NCBI GenBank assembly: GCA_963678705.1
Contig: OY783204.1
Span: 3,234,701 to 3,298,700 of the forward strand
DNA length: 64,000 bases
Reading direction: 5' to 3'
DNA from: Panorpa germanica
Taxonomy: Eukaryota > Arthropoda > Insecta > Mecoptera > Panorpidae
The position numbers and the translations under genes are program-made. Below, piece after piece: positions 48,501 to 56,886 of the stretch. The notes under the pieces are model-generated. The model saw nothing but the letters and a program-made list of their open reading frames with translations, was not told the origin of the DNA and made no database searches. The first letter of the stretch is position 1. Each line of letters starts with the position of its first letter.

Positions 48501-48951
48501 GCTGCATGAATTTCTTTTAAAGTACGACGTTTTGCAAGTTCGTTTCTTCGCAGCAGTGCACAACAATCTCGTCAACATTGAATCGGTAGTCATCATTGCA
48601 TAAATGCATCTACAACACTGTTCTTAAATTATTAAATAAACAGTTTCATAATCTATATAAGTACAGCATTTGTAATTAGTATTACTTAGAGTGACGGCCA
48701 CTTTGTACAATATATCTTTACGTGCAAATAGACAAATAATACTCGTATATTTGTTTCCAGGTGTTATCATGGCCTTTACTAAATATCCGGTTGTTATAAT
48801 GGAATTTTTTGACGCTGTGGACGCTGACCTGCTGCTTAAAGAAGGGCCTGAATCTTATGAGCTACTTAATATGCTTTTCAATAATCCGAAATATCATAAC
48901 ATTATTAAAAGGCTCTTAATTGAATTTGATCAAAAAGGATTACTGGATTAA
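36214..48951 (+). CDS. Ecdysteroid-kinase-like (EcKinase/CHK) protein, five exons
   Basis: Insect EcKinase family (aminoglycoside-phosphotransferase-like fold, thought to phosphorylate ecdysteroids or other small molecules in the cytosol). Exons 36214-36560, 37631-37808, 39226-39372, 41524-41890 and 48761-48951 give 1230 nt, 409 residues, the usual family length, with all phases agreeing and no stop. N-lobe: the Lys in LLAKLMP and Glu in FPKESDM fit the ATP-site Lys/Glu pair; then YASESNEK, IIMEDEQPIGYVVANR, GLNLDQCKVALIKLAEMHAA. C-lobe: VLNHGNFSIENILF and LQDFSMSFWGCPAIDLLHFL. The family motif is HGDxxxxN; here the catalytic Asp is Asn. Intron 4 is 6.9 kb because of a nested Helitron. The ATG directly after a TTTTCAG suggests a noncoding first exon upstream. 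Substrate unknown. Confidence 0.85.
36780..37345. repeat. Dispersed repeat, copy 2 (in intron 1)
   Basis: Related to 32140-32880 in the same orientation, lacking the left about 80 bp; the right end reads CATTCGTCGCTTGCGACTGG against CATCGCTTTGCGACTCTGG in copy 1. Diverged by many small indels. Confidence 0.65.
37631..37808 (+). CDS. EcKinase-like exon 2
   Basis: 178 nt. The acceptor TATTCGGTAG has a weak pyrimidine tract, but the phase fits and the encoded FYASESNEKSMATIIMEDE joins the family pattern without a gap. Ends GAAGAG|GTAATT in phase 0. Confidence 0.8.
38281..38873. mobile_element. TIR element (MITE-like), copy 1, in intron 2
   Basis: 593 bp bounded by AATGGGCTTGTGTCCT and its inverted complement. 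No coding capacity. The same element, inverted, is at 42044-48289. It contains the uninterrupted version of the site where the Helitron entered copy 2. Target duplication not obvious. Confidence 0.85.
39226..39372 (+). CDS. EcKinase-like exon 3
   Basis: 147 nt between TTTGTTGCAG and GTAATA, phase 0 on both sides. Encodes EESFNGLYLSSPFSNERYSV to the YEIYAEKL helix region. Confidence 0.85.
40162..40887. mobile_element. TIR element with CCCAGTAAAC ends, in intron 3
   Basis: 726 bp with perfect 20-bp terminal inverted repeats CCCAGTAAACATTTTGGAGT at 40162-40181 and inverted at 40868-40887. A partial copy of the same end sits inside at about 40511. No transposase. Target duplication not seen, so the family is open. 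Confidence 0.75.
40302..40339. repeat. 38-bp repeat shared with 41973-42010
   Basis: TTAAATGACTATGTTTGACC plus TAAGGTCGGAAATACGGT occurs inside the intron 3 TIR element and again in intron 4 just before the second AATGGGC element. A trace of an older insertion of one family. Confidence 0.7.
41524..41890 (+). CDS. EcKinase-like exon 4
   Basis: 367 nt after TTTTCCTTCAG. Carries the catalytic-loop equivalent (HGN in place of HGD) and the DF of the metal-binding loop. The donor is ATG|GTTCGA, a weak site; it is supported by phase 1 agreement with exon 5 and by the protein joining as EFYG then VIMAFTKYP. Without splicing the frame would run to a stop at 41974. Confidence 0.8.
42783..42873. repeat. 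Tandem duplication of about 44 bp in Helitron 5' region
   Basis: TTTAGCTAACTTCAGTTGTT... and TTTAGCTAACTTAAGTTGTT..., both running on through ACTCTGTCCGATTATTTTTT. It lies about 330-420 bp before the Rep/Hel ATG, so it may belong to the promoter. Confidence 0.7.
43206..43793 (+). CDS. Helitron Rep/helicase, exon 1
   Basis: 196 codons. Basic arginine-rich start (MPRRRRPNLGRRSQ), a CxxC-type pair (CKYCKALKYTGESTGLCC) likely to bind zinc, and the Helitron_like_N entry (NNCFQMTSFGATHI). Donor AAG|GTATTA, phase 0. Confidence 0.9.
43206..47767 (+). CDS. Helitron Rep-helicase, three exons, 1460 aa
   Basis: Exons 43206-43793, 43887-44382 and 44469-47767 total 4383 nt with consistent phases and no stop. 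The protein nicks and unwinds DNA for rolling-circle transposition in the nucleus. Rep: FTCNPKWSEIEKE, the HUH motif in LPHAHILVWL and the two-tyrosine motif YICKYVNKG. PIF1-type helicase: Walker A DAPGGTGKTFL, Walker B VWDEYTMAHK, LLSGDFRQTLPV, LTTNMRV, FAMTINKSQGQSL and YVACSRVGKP. All key residues are present, unlike the Helitron at 11198. Intron positions match those of the two other Helitrons in the window. Probably a functional autonomous copy. Confidence 0.92.
43887..44382 (+). CDS. Helitron Rep/helicase, exon 2
   Basis: 496 nt after AAAATTACAG, ends GTAACAG|GTAAATG in phase 1. Rest of the N-terminal domain (IALDRMPSDSHNIIIRADK, FWQGEDGYHFNIKM). Confidence 0.9.
44469..47767 (+). CDS. 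Helitron Rep/helicase, exon 3
   Basis: 3299 nt after TTTTGATCGCAG. Holds the whole HUH nuclease and the PIF1-type helicase; stop TAA at 47765. About 255 bp of AT-rich 3' sequence with AATAAA signals leads to the CTAG end. Confidence 0.92.
47992..48020 (+). other. Helitron 3' hairpin and CTAG terminus
   Basis: Stem GGCAG/CTGCC with an 8-nt loop, then GGGTCAGCTAG. The outer Helitron (17076-17104) has a very similar terminus, GCCGGGTCAGCTAG, and the inner Helitron GCCGGGTTTGCTAG, which suggests one Rep could recognise more than one of them. Confidence 0.85.
48761..48951 (+). CDS. EcKinase-like exon 5 (last)
   Basis: 191 nt after TTTGTTTCCAG. Encodes GVIMAFTKYPVVIMEFFDAV to the C-terminal LIEFDQKGLLD and TAA. 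The FxxxGLLD end is typical of the family and shows the reading is complete. Confidence 0.85.
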
Positions 48952-51408
48952 AATTAAATTGATTTTTGTTTTAAACATTTTTATATTACATTAAATATAT
49001 TTACAGACCCTAAACAAAATACAACAGATTTTTGTAATAGAGAAGTTATTTTAAGTATCTTTAATTAAAATACATTTAAATGATTGATATTAGTCTTGTA
49101 TATTAAAGAGTAGACTTAATTAGTTTTTTATACATTTTTAGTATAAAGAAAATATCAGTAAATGATATTCTGACTTTCGAATAATTTTTTCGTTCACTTT
49201 TACACAATTACTATTCTATTGAACTTTAGATATTACAATCCAAATTACTATAGTTGGGCGGTGCAATCGGCGCTCGGCTATTGGTAATTAATTAGTTAGA
49301 AAGAGATCTATATCGTAATTACAGAACCTAAAAGAATAAGATTTCAAACGGGTAGCGGTTCAAGTCAAAAGGCATCGCACGGGAAATTTAAATCAACCCT
49401 TAACCCTTTAACCCTTGGCCTTAAATCAACCCACAACTGGTCAAAAGATATTAGTAAAACACATACTTGTTGTAATAACATATATATATTTAAATCCATA
49501 ACAAAACTTGAAGTATTTACGCAACGCACAACAGCATTATTATCTCTGAACAGCATCAGTACCCGATTAATTTAACTAAACACATAAGATTATCATGCAC
49601 AATTTATAAAGAAATATTAATTACAGGTGGAAGAAAGCTTAAAATGTAGATACGTTATTCATGTAACTAATTGCAGCTTTGGATTTTGATTCGCGTTTAC
49701 AGTTACTTACATAAAACGATTTAAACATAAAACATGTTTTTTTAAATAATATTTAACCTAGCAAATATTCTAATCTTTACATATATTAAATTAATTGGTT
49801 AGAATCTTGGAAAGTCTAAAACTGTCACGAAATTATTTTTAAAATGGTTAAATATTTTGGTCAACTTTAATTATGAATATTGTTTATTTCTTAATTAAAA
49901 GTAGTATAATGACTATTACGTAATACTTTACACGTTTTGAGTATTAAGCAAGTGCTATAAAAGATACAAAAGTGCAATAGTTTTTTATAACTTTAAAAAA
50001 AAAAAATTAACTGAACTAAATAATTATTCAATTAATATTTTAATAAAAATATTCAATTTTATAACATATGAAAATTAAAATAATAATCACTTATCACATA
50101 AATCATTCTCTCCAACCAAGTCAAAATCAAATGAAGGGTTCTCAGCAGTTTTAGGACAGATTTACGAAGAAAAATCAAGAGAGATGTTTTCAAAAATGAG
50201 GAGATAAGAAAAATTTAGTTAATATTTTTAGCCCCACATGAAATCAATGAGCTTGTGATTGATAAAGTTAACTAACAGAACATGAAATGTCCAACTATTT
50301 TTGAATAACTATAATTATATCTTAACATATAAGTATACTTATATGTTAGGATATATTAACAATTAAGAAAGTCATTAAAATTTATTTAGATTGAAAATTA
50401 AAAAAAGGCACTTAAGAAAAGTTCCGAATCGTTTGTATCTGGTCAATTTGAGGCTTTCAGGCTGACTAAAATGACCACCTTCGTTTTTTAGTTCACATCA
50501 ATTGGACACTAGTCACAATTTCTGGACGAACAGAATCTCGTATCGAAAAATATGTAATATTCAAAAGATGTAAACTTTTGACTATTCTTAAAATCATTTT
50601 TTCCGGGTTTTGCATAATTCAGTAGATAGTATTAAATTGAGATTTTACGAGATTTACCAAATATCGCAACCAGATTTTATGCGACAAAAAGAGATGGCGC
50701 CAAAGTCGTCGACACAACAATAGTGGGACTCAATAACCTGGTTTATAGGGTGTACTCGTATATACTGTATTAACTCTTATACTCAGCATATCACAGATAC
50801 TGCGTATATTTGTGGCGTATATGCATTATTGTTTGCGTCGCATTTGCGTTGTTTTGTTGTGGTTTGTGGCAATTTGTACTTTTATATATTATCTTTGGTG
50901 TAGTTTGATGGATTAGCATTGTCACCAATAGTCACAAATTGTCATAGGTATTAGCAAATTCCAATAAGTAAGTTCCAAATAACTTTATTTTATAATATTT
51001 GTTCTAAAGTGGTGGATTCTTTAAAATCAGTTTTATAATATTTACCTCCTGGTCGTGAAAGAATTTGCTATAAAAATTATAACTGCCTATTAACTATTCC
51101 CGTAATAATGTCATCTTTAAATGATTTTTTTTATTTATATTATATAAATTGTTATTATATTTGTTATATACGAACACCGACATTTGTATAATGACATTTT
51201 ATTAGGTTGGGTTTGTTATGCATTTAAAATCTGTTAATGCAATCCTGTTGCTCATTAATATAAAAATTATTTTTATTGTTTCCAGAAAGTCTAAAAATAC
51301 TGATTAGTGGATAATGTCGATCCATTCTGAGAACAGGAAGCTTGAAAGAAGAAGGATCTGGTTTATTACAAGCTACTATTTGTGGTGTGATAAATATATA
51401 CAGTATAT
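48952..51408. other. AT-rich stretch; diverged TIR-element piece
   Basis: No gene seen. 50248-50400 is a diverged relative of the left part of the TIR element at 38281 (AATGAGCTTGTGATTGATAA, AATAACTATAATTATATCTT, TATTAACAATTAAGAAAGTC). The remainder is unassigned. Confidence 0.45.
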
Positions 51409-52231
51409 TGTTGTAAGTACGCATAAGTCGTACTTATCCTTCCTATTTTTAATATAAATGTTATTTATTTTATAAGAATTATATTACGTTATCTTTAATT
51501 TTAGTATTAATATTGTAATAAATAATTATTTGTATTTAGCGCTTGTAAACATTGACTCTGGTCTGTGGAGATTTTATATTGTTTTAATGCTGGTAACTCA
51601 GTATTGGCACATTGTGATGTGAAATAAATCATTATATATTAATCTGCACGCTAGTCAGAAAGTCAGTCTTCTCCTGAGTCTCAACCAAGTGTTTACTAAT
51701 TGTACTTCGTTCGTACAATACTCCAATTGTAACATCAAAGTATTCAATCGTGAGCACGTTTTAACTATTAATCAAATTATAACACTAAAGAATTACATTT
51801 TGTTTTATATCTGACATCTTCATTAATCTAATAAAATACTATTGTAATTAAGTAAGCAGATATAATATTACAACGAATAAATGATATATTTTAATAAAAG
51901 TGTTTGTATTAATAGTATTTAAAAGATACTAATTGTTCAACCGTCGTATGTTGCAACGAGGTTATACTTTAGGCCGCTCAAGTATTCTCAAATTGCAACA
52001 ATACACCGTCAAACAAGAATCCTATTAATCATCTTAAAAGAGTTAATTCTTATCAACGTGAGTAATTCAAGAAGGTGGATGATCGTCAAACTGAAGAATC
52101 TACTTCCAGTAACTAGCAACACTGCGTGATGTATTAGCAAGCTGAGTAATCTCCTTCTAGAACGAGCATCAGACCTCTTTTTACAACATTGATGTCAGGT
52201 GTAACATCCGCCTTCGAATATACTCACAACA
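51409..52231 (+). repeat. 5' LTR
   Basis: Starts TGTTGTAAGTACGCATAAGT and ends ATATACTCACAACA, short inverted ends TGTTGT/ACAACA. AATAAA-type sequences are present inside. Confidence 0.93.
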
Positions 52232-52244
52232 TTGGTGTCAGGTG
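52183..52244 (+). repeat. LTR-end/primer-site sequence present twice, 43 bp apart
   Basis: ACAACATTGATGTCAGGTG at 52183-52201 (inside the LTR) mirrors ACAACATTGGTGTCAGGTG at 52226-52244 (true LTR end plus primer site). The inner copy is also in the 3' LTR (56834-56852). It suggests the LTR was lengthened by about 43 bp over a former primer site. Confidence 0.75.
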
Positions 52245-52249
52245 GGGTC
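52232..52249 (+). promoter_or_regulatory. Primer binding site (minus-strand priming)
   Basis: TTGGTGTCAGGTGGGGTC directly after the 5' LTR, the form used by many Gypsy-type elements for tRNA 3'-end pairing. Which tRNA is not determined. Confidence 0.65.
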
Positions 52250-52679
52250 TCGAAGAGATATTCCTACACATAAATATCCAAGAGGTACGCCCAAAAATTT
52301 TTTCTATATATTCTACACCTGGATGCAGATCAATTAATCTGGATGCCACTACGCCGATGGATTATTTCCAAAAATTGCCGAAGAGTACGAGATAGAACGT
52401 CAATTCATCTGTATTTCACATAATTTTTCTACAAGTCCGGTGGATGCAAAACTACAGCCCGCCGAACCAGAAAAAAAGAAATCTTTTGCCGCCATGCGAA
52501 TGGATGGATGCTTCTAGAACACATGGAATAATCTAAATCGATGTTGGTCGCGTCCAGAGCCCTGCACACAGCTGTTTATAGATCATAATCACTGATAAGA
52601 AAATCTTTAAGTATAATAAGACAGTATCTTTCTTTTTGTATATAATTATTATTATAAATTGATAATTGTATTTTTTTTA

Positions 52680-52935
52680 TTAATAGCATTATTTTTAACG
52701 AGGCTATCATTTTTTTTAGTATTATATTCAGTACTTTTGAATATTTACTATAATCCAAGCATTTTTTAGTAGCAACGTTGTTAATGAGGCTATTGATATT
52801 TTTTTTTAGTATTATATTCAATACTTTTGAATATTTGCTATAATCCAAGTATTTTTTTGTAGCATCCTTGTCCATCATTGAAGCTATTAATTTTTTTATA
52901 GTATTATATCCAATACTTTTGCATATTTACTATAA
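52680..52935. repeat. Minisatellite in LTR-element leader, about 3 units
   Basis: Three imperfect units of about 85-95 bp, each with AGTATTATATTCA(A/G)TACTTTTG-type and ATATTTACTATAATCCAAG-type blocks and a variable spacer (GAGGCTAT, GAAGCTATT). Its minus strand is partly open by chance. It lies between the primer site and gag. Confidence 0.75.
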
Positions 52936-53246
52936 TATTTTTTATAATTGTTTCCGCAATTATACTAATTTATGTTAATATTTTTTTAGAACAACATCTT
53001 TTTTTGAACGAGAGGGAATTTTGAAAAGGAGAAGTAAAGAGCTGAAGCAGTTAGATAGCAGTCTGTTCAATCAGAGAGACTACCTTCCTGTTACAACTGC
53101 GGTGTCTGAACCCCATCGGAAATTTCCTGTGAGTTACTGTTTTCGCTAACAATTTTTCCTTGTCAGAATCCTATTTTTCGGAGAGTCGTTTATTGGTACA
53201 AAATAATCTTTAGTCTGTATATTATATATAACTTTAATTAAGTACA

Positions 53247-55742
53247 ATGGCACCGAACGTTCATTCCCTCACATTAGTTGAGAATACAATCAATCTAATT
53301 AATGAGTTTTCAAAAAATTTAGAAGTCCAATCAACATCCTTAACAATAGTTGAATTAAAAATCAAAAACTTAGATAAAGCTTGGGTTAAATATAGTAATA
53401 TCGTAGAAGCACTGCTTCCAATTCTAAAAAATGAAGAAGCTACGGCTATCGTTAGTAAGTCTATGGAAGTTGAAAGTATTTATGACGACACTCTTATTTA
53501 CTTGTTGAATTATAAGCAAACATTTGAGAATGATACACATATTGTAGACGACTCAAAAAGCATAGATTCAATAAAAAATCTGAACTTAAGTCCAATGCAA
53601 CTAACCGTTTTTGATGGAGAATATACTAATTGGCAAAGTTTCATGGAATTATTTACAAATTTAATTCGTAATAATAGCAAACTATCAAACATTGAAAAAA
53701 TGCATTATTTAAAATTAAATTTGACAGGAGAACCACTCAAACTCATAAAGAATTATCCTTTAACAAACGATAATTATGAAATTGTTTGGAACATCCTTTG
53801 TAAACGTTATGACAATAAGGTAGCACTTATTGAAACCTGTTTGAACAATTTAATAAACTACAATGTTATACGTTTAGAATCAGAAACTAATATCAAAAAT
53901 TTTTTAGACGAAATTAATGAATCGATTAGAGCATTAACCGAGTTGGGAATATATTCTAATCATTCAGATTTTATTTTTATACATTTTTTAAAGACCAAGT
54001 TAGATTTTAACACATTAAAGGAATGGGAAAACAGAAATACTTCTGAATTACCAACCCTAAATGATTTTACGAATTTTCTTGAAACACGGTGGCGCACTCT
54101 AGAAAGAAGAAGGCATGTTGAATTTAAAACAGATTCAAGTCATTCTATTTCTAGTAGTGAACCAGTTTCAAGTGAACAATTTGCTAACGAAGTCGAAACA
54201 AAATTTAAAACTTTTTTTTGTAACTATTGTAAAAAAAATGGTCATTTAGAGAAATATTGTTTTATCAAGAAGGAAAATGCGGATACGGTATATCTTGTCG
54301 CGCAAATTAATATTTGTAGGAGAGATACGGTATTTTCAAAACCTTCTGTTTATTGTAAAAGATCGAGACATCTTGAATCTGATGGTCCTCAAGTATCTTT
54401 TACTAAAAATACAAAACAAAATTCACGTTCTTTTTATAATCACCATTTACGTAAATTTAATAGTTTAAATAAAAATATTGAGATTAAAGAAATACAAAAT
54501 ACCAATGATATAACAAATTTTAACTGTAACAATGAAAATGTTATTGACAAGCAAACAGCTGACACTGTTCAATTCAGAATAGTCGCAGCCAAAGCAAAGA
54601 CTGTATCATTTTTATTGGACACTGGTTCTCAAATTTCTTTAATTAAACAAAATATTTTAAAAAATAATATCAAAATAGATAGTACATCTAAAGTGTTATT
54701 AAAGGGAATCTCTGAAGGCACGTCTTATACTTTAGGTTCACTAAAAACTTCTATAATTTTAGATAGTTCTAGGTCGAAACATACTTTTCAGGTTGTGTCA
54801 GAGGATTTCCCCATTAAGCATGATGGAATCATAGGATTAGATATTTTACGTACATTTAAAGCAGTAATTAATTTGGAAACAAACAGCGTACAATTCTCAC
54901 AACATGGCAAAATATTTGAATTACCATTAATAAACATAAACAGTATTATCGTACCAGCACGTACTAGGAAATTAATTCCTATGTCGGGTTCTACGGTAGG
55001 AGTTTGTGTAGCCAAGGAATTGCTACCTGAAGTTTTTTTAGCCAACGCATTAATTAATCCTGTTAATAATACTTTTTATATATCAATAACTAATTCCTCA
55101 GCAAAAGATGTAATACTTAACAATTTTAAACCAGATATTATTCCAATAAATAAATTTAATTTTTACCATTTTTTGAAAAGAAATCCTAACGATCCTAAAA
55201 GATCCTTACGACATCTTTTATTTAATAATATAGACTTTTCAAATGTTAATTCAAAATACTTAACAGATTTAATGGAAATCTGTAATAATTTTAATAACAT
55301 ATTTTTTTTCCCGGTAGATAAGTTATCTTGTGCGAGTGCACTGAGTAACTCACCTAACCCTGTAAACATTAAGCCGCATAGATTATCTCATGCGCATAAA
55401 GAAATTGTTGAGAAGCATATTCAAGAACTGTTGGCTAACAACATTATTGAAAAATGCGACTCACAGTTTAACGCACCTCTGTTAATGGTACCTAAAAAAG
55501 CAGATGTGTCGGGGAACAAACAATTTTGCGTTGTAATCGACTATCGTAAACTTAATGAACAGACGACAAGTGATGTTTATACTTTGCCTCTCGTACTTGA
55601 CATACTAGACCAACTTAGTGGTGCAAAATATTCTTCTACGATTGATTTAGCTACAAATAAATTTACTAGTAATAAACCAAAATTTAAATTAAATTTTGAT
55701 AGAAGGGTCAATTTTTTTTTTCACCTAGAAAGTATACGGTAG
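53247..55742 (+). CDS. Gag-protease-partial RT polyprotein, 831 aa
   Basis: One uninterrupted frame. Residues 1-300 are Gag with a DUF1759-like block (LTVFDGEYTNWQSFMELFTN about 115-135, LKLNLTGEPLKLIKNYP, WNILCKRYDNK). Zinc knuckle C-x2-C-x4-H-x4-C from residue 325 (CNYCKKNGHLEKYC). Retroviral aspartic protease with DTGSQ at 458-462 and HDGIIGLDILRTF downstream. The RT start is of Gypsy type (SPNPVNIKPHRLSHAHKEIV, FNAPLLMVPKKADVSGNKQF, VIDYRKLNEQT, SSTIDLATN), after which an internal deletion joins it to a short unrelated tail. The RT keeps only the first catalytic Asp and lacks the YxDD box, so polymerase, RNase H and integrase functions are absent. Gag and protease look intact. Confidence 0.88.
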   Translation: MAPNVHSLTLVENTINLINEFSKNLEVQSTSLTIVELKIKNLDKAWVKYSNIVEALLPILKNEEATAIVSKSMEVESIYDDTLIYLLNYKQTFENDTHIVDDSKSIDSIKNLNLSPMQLTVFDGEYTNWQSFMELFTNLIRNNSKLSNIEKMHYLKLNLTGEPLKLIKNYPLTNDNYEIVWNILCKRYDNKVALIETCLNNLINYNVIRLESETNIKNFLDEINESIRALTELGIYSNHSDFIFIHFLKTKLDFNTLKEWENRNTSELPTLNDFTNFLETRWRTLERRRHVEFKTDSSHSISSSEPVSSEQFANEVETKFKTFFCNYCKKNGHLEKYCFIKKENADTVYLVAQINICRRDTVFSKPSVYCKRSRHLESDGPQVSFTKNTKQNSRSFYNHHLRKFNSLNKNIEIKEIQNTNDITNFNCNNENVIDKQTADTVQFRIVAAKAKTVSFLLDTGSQISLIKQNILKNNIKIDSTSKVLLKGISEGTSYTLGSLKTSIILDSSRSKHTFQVVSEDFPIKHDGIIGLDILRTFKAVINLETNSVQFSQHGKIFELPLININSIIVPARTRKLIPMSGSTVGVCVAKELLPEVFLANALINPVNNTFYISITNSSAKDVILNNFKPDIIPINKFNFYHFLKRNPNDPKRSLRHLLFNNIDFSNVNSKYLTDLMEICNNFNNIFFFPVDKLSCASALSNSPNPVNIKPHRLSHAHKEIVEKHIQELLANNIIEKCDSQFNAPLLMVPKKADVSGNKQFCVVIDYRKLNEQTTSDVYTLPLVLDILDQLSGAKYSSTIDLATNKFTSNKPKFKLNFDRRVNFFFHLESIR

Positions 55743-56059
55743 TTAATAGGAATAGATTGAAGAGATTTTGTACCAATGAATAAAACCTTGACGAATAAGA
55801 TGGATTTTGTCAGGGATGATTGTTTTGTGAAGCAGTGTTAACTCTATACGATGGGATCAGAATCGTTGTCGACACTTTGCTTCTCTTTTTGTTTTTTTTC
55901 CAGAATTGTAACTCGTATATTTTGTTTTTATACGTGTCCCTTTTTTTTTGGAAGGGGGTGTTGTGATAGTACGACATCGTCCTATCTTCCTTTTTCTTTT
56001 TCCTGGAAAGAAACGCATATGTTTTGTTTAATATGCGTTCCTTTTTTAGGGTTGAAGGG
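55743..56059 (+). other. Deleted pol remnant, polypurine tract region, duplicated LTR start
   Basis: After the ORF come short out-of-frame remains and then two purine tracts, each followed by TGTTGT: GGAAGGGGG|TGTTGTGATAGTACGA at 55959 and GTTGAAGGG|TGTTGTAAGTACG at 56060. The first is followed by text resembling a diverged LTR start, so the 3' boundary appears duplicated about 101 bp apart. Confidence 0.65.
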
Positions 56060-56882
56060 TGTTGTAAGTACGCATAAGTCGTACTTATCCTTCCTATTTT
56101 TAATATAAATGTTATTTATTTTATAAGAATTATATTACGTTATCTTTAATTTTAGTATTAATATTGTAATAAATAATTATTTGTATTTAGCGCTTGTAAA
56201 CATTGACTCTGGTCTGTGGAGATTTTATATTGTTTTAATGCTGGTAACTCAGTATTGGCACATTGTGATGTGAAATAAATCATTATATATTAATCTGCAC
56301 GCTAGTCAGAAAGTCAGTCTTCTCCTGAGTCTCAACCAAGTGTTTACTAATTGTACTTCGTTCGTACAATACTCCAATTGTAACATCAAAGTATTCAATC
56401 GTGAGCACGTTTTAACTATTAATCAAATTATAACACTAAAGAATTACATTTTGTTTTATATCTGACATCTTCATTAATCTAATAAAATACTATTGTAATT
56501 AAGTAAGCAGATATAATATTACAACGAATAAATGATATATTTTAATAAAAGTGTTTGTATTAATAGTATTTAAAAGATACTAATTGTTCAACCGTCGTAT
56601 GTTGCAACGAGGTTATACTTTAGGCCGCTCAAGTATTCTCAAATTGCAACAATACACCGTCAAACAAGAATCCTATTAATCATCTTAAAAGAGTTAATTC
56701 TTATCAACGTGAGTAATTCAAGAAGGTGGATGATCGTCAAACTGAAGAATCTACTTCCAGTAACTAGCAACACTGCGTGATGTATTAGCAAGCTGAGTAA
56801 TCTCCTTCTAGAACGAGCATCAGACCTCTTTTTACAACATTGATGTCAGGTGTAACATCCGCCTTCGAATATACTCACAACA
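56060..56882 (+). repeat. 3' LTR
   Basis: 823 bp, same length as the 5' LTR and with no difference seen on reading. Followed by the ATAT target duplication. Confidence 0.93.
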
Positions 56883-56886
56883 ATAT

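Larger units (their letters stand above)
51409..56882 (+). mobile_element. LTR retrotransposon with Gypsy-type RT, internally deleted
   Basis: 5474 bp with two 823-bp LTRs that look identical and the target duplication ATAT (51405-51408 and 56883-56886). A primer-site-like sequence follows the 5' LTR, and one 831-codon Gag-protease-RT frame ends after the first part of RT. Most of RT, RNase H and integrase are missing. Equal LTRs point to recent insertion; the missing enzymes mean it was, or would be, moved only in trans. Confidence 0.9.

Noticed and set aside
48340-48620. Minus-strand conceptual reading RRNELAKRRTLKEIHAACNI in intron 4
   Set aside because: Broken by stops, and no family could be assigned.
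55851-56108. 85-codon hydrophobic frame crossing the 3' LTR border of the LTR element
   Set aside because: Pyrimidine-rich text around the polypurine tract region gives Phe/Leu runs by chance; not an envelope-like gene.
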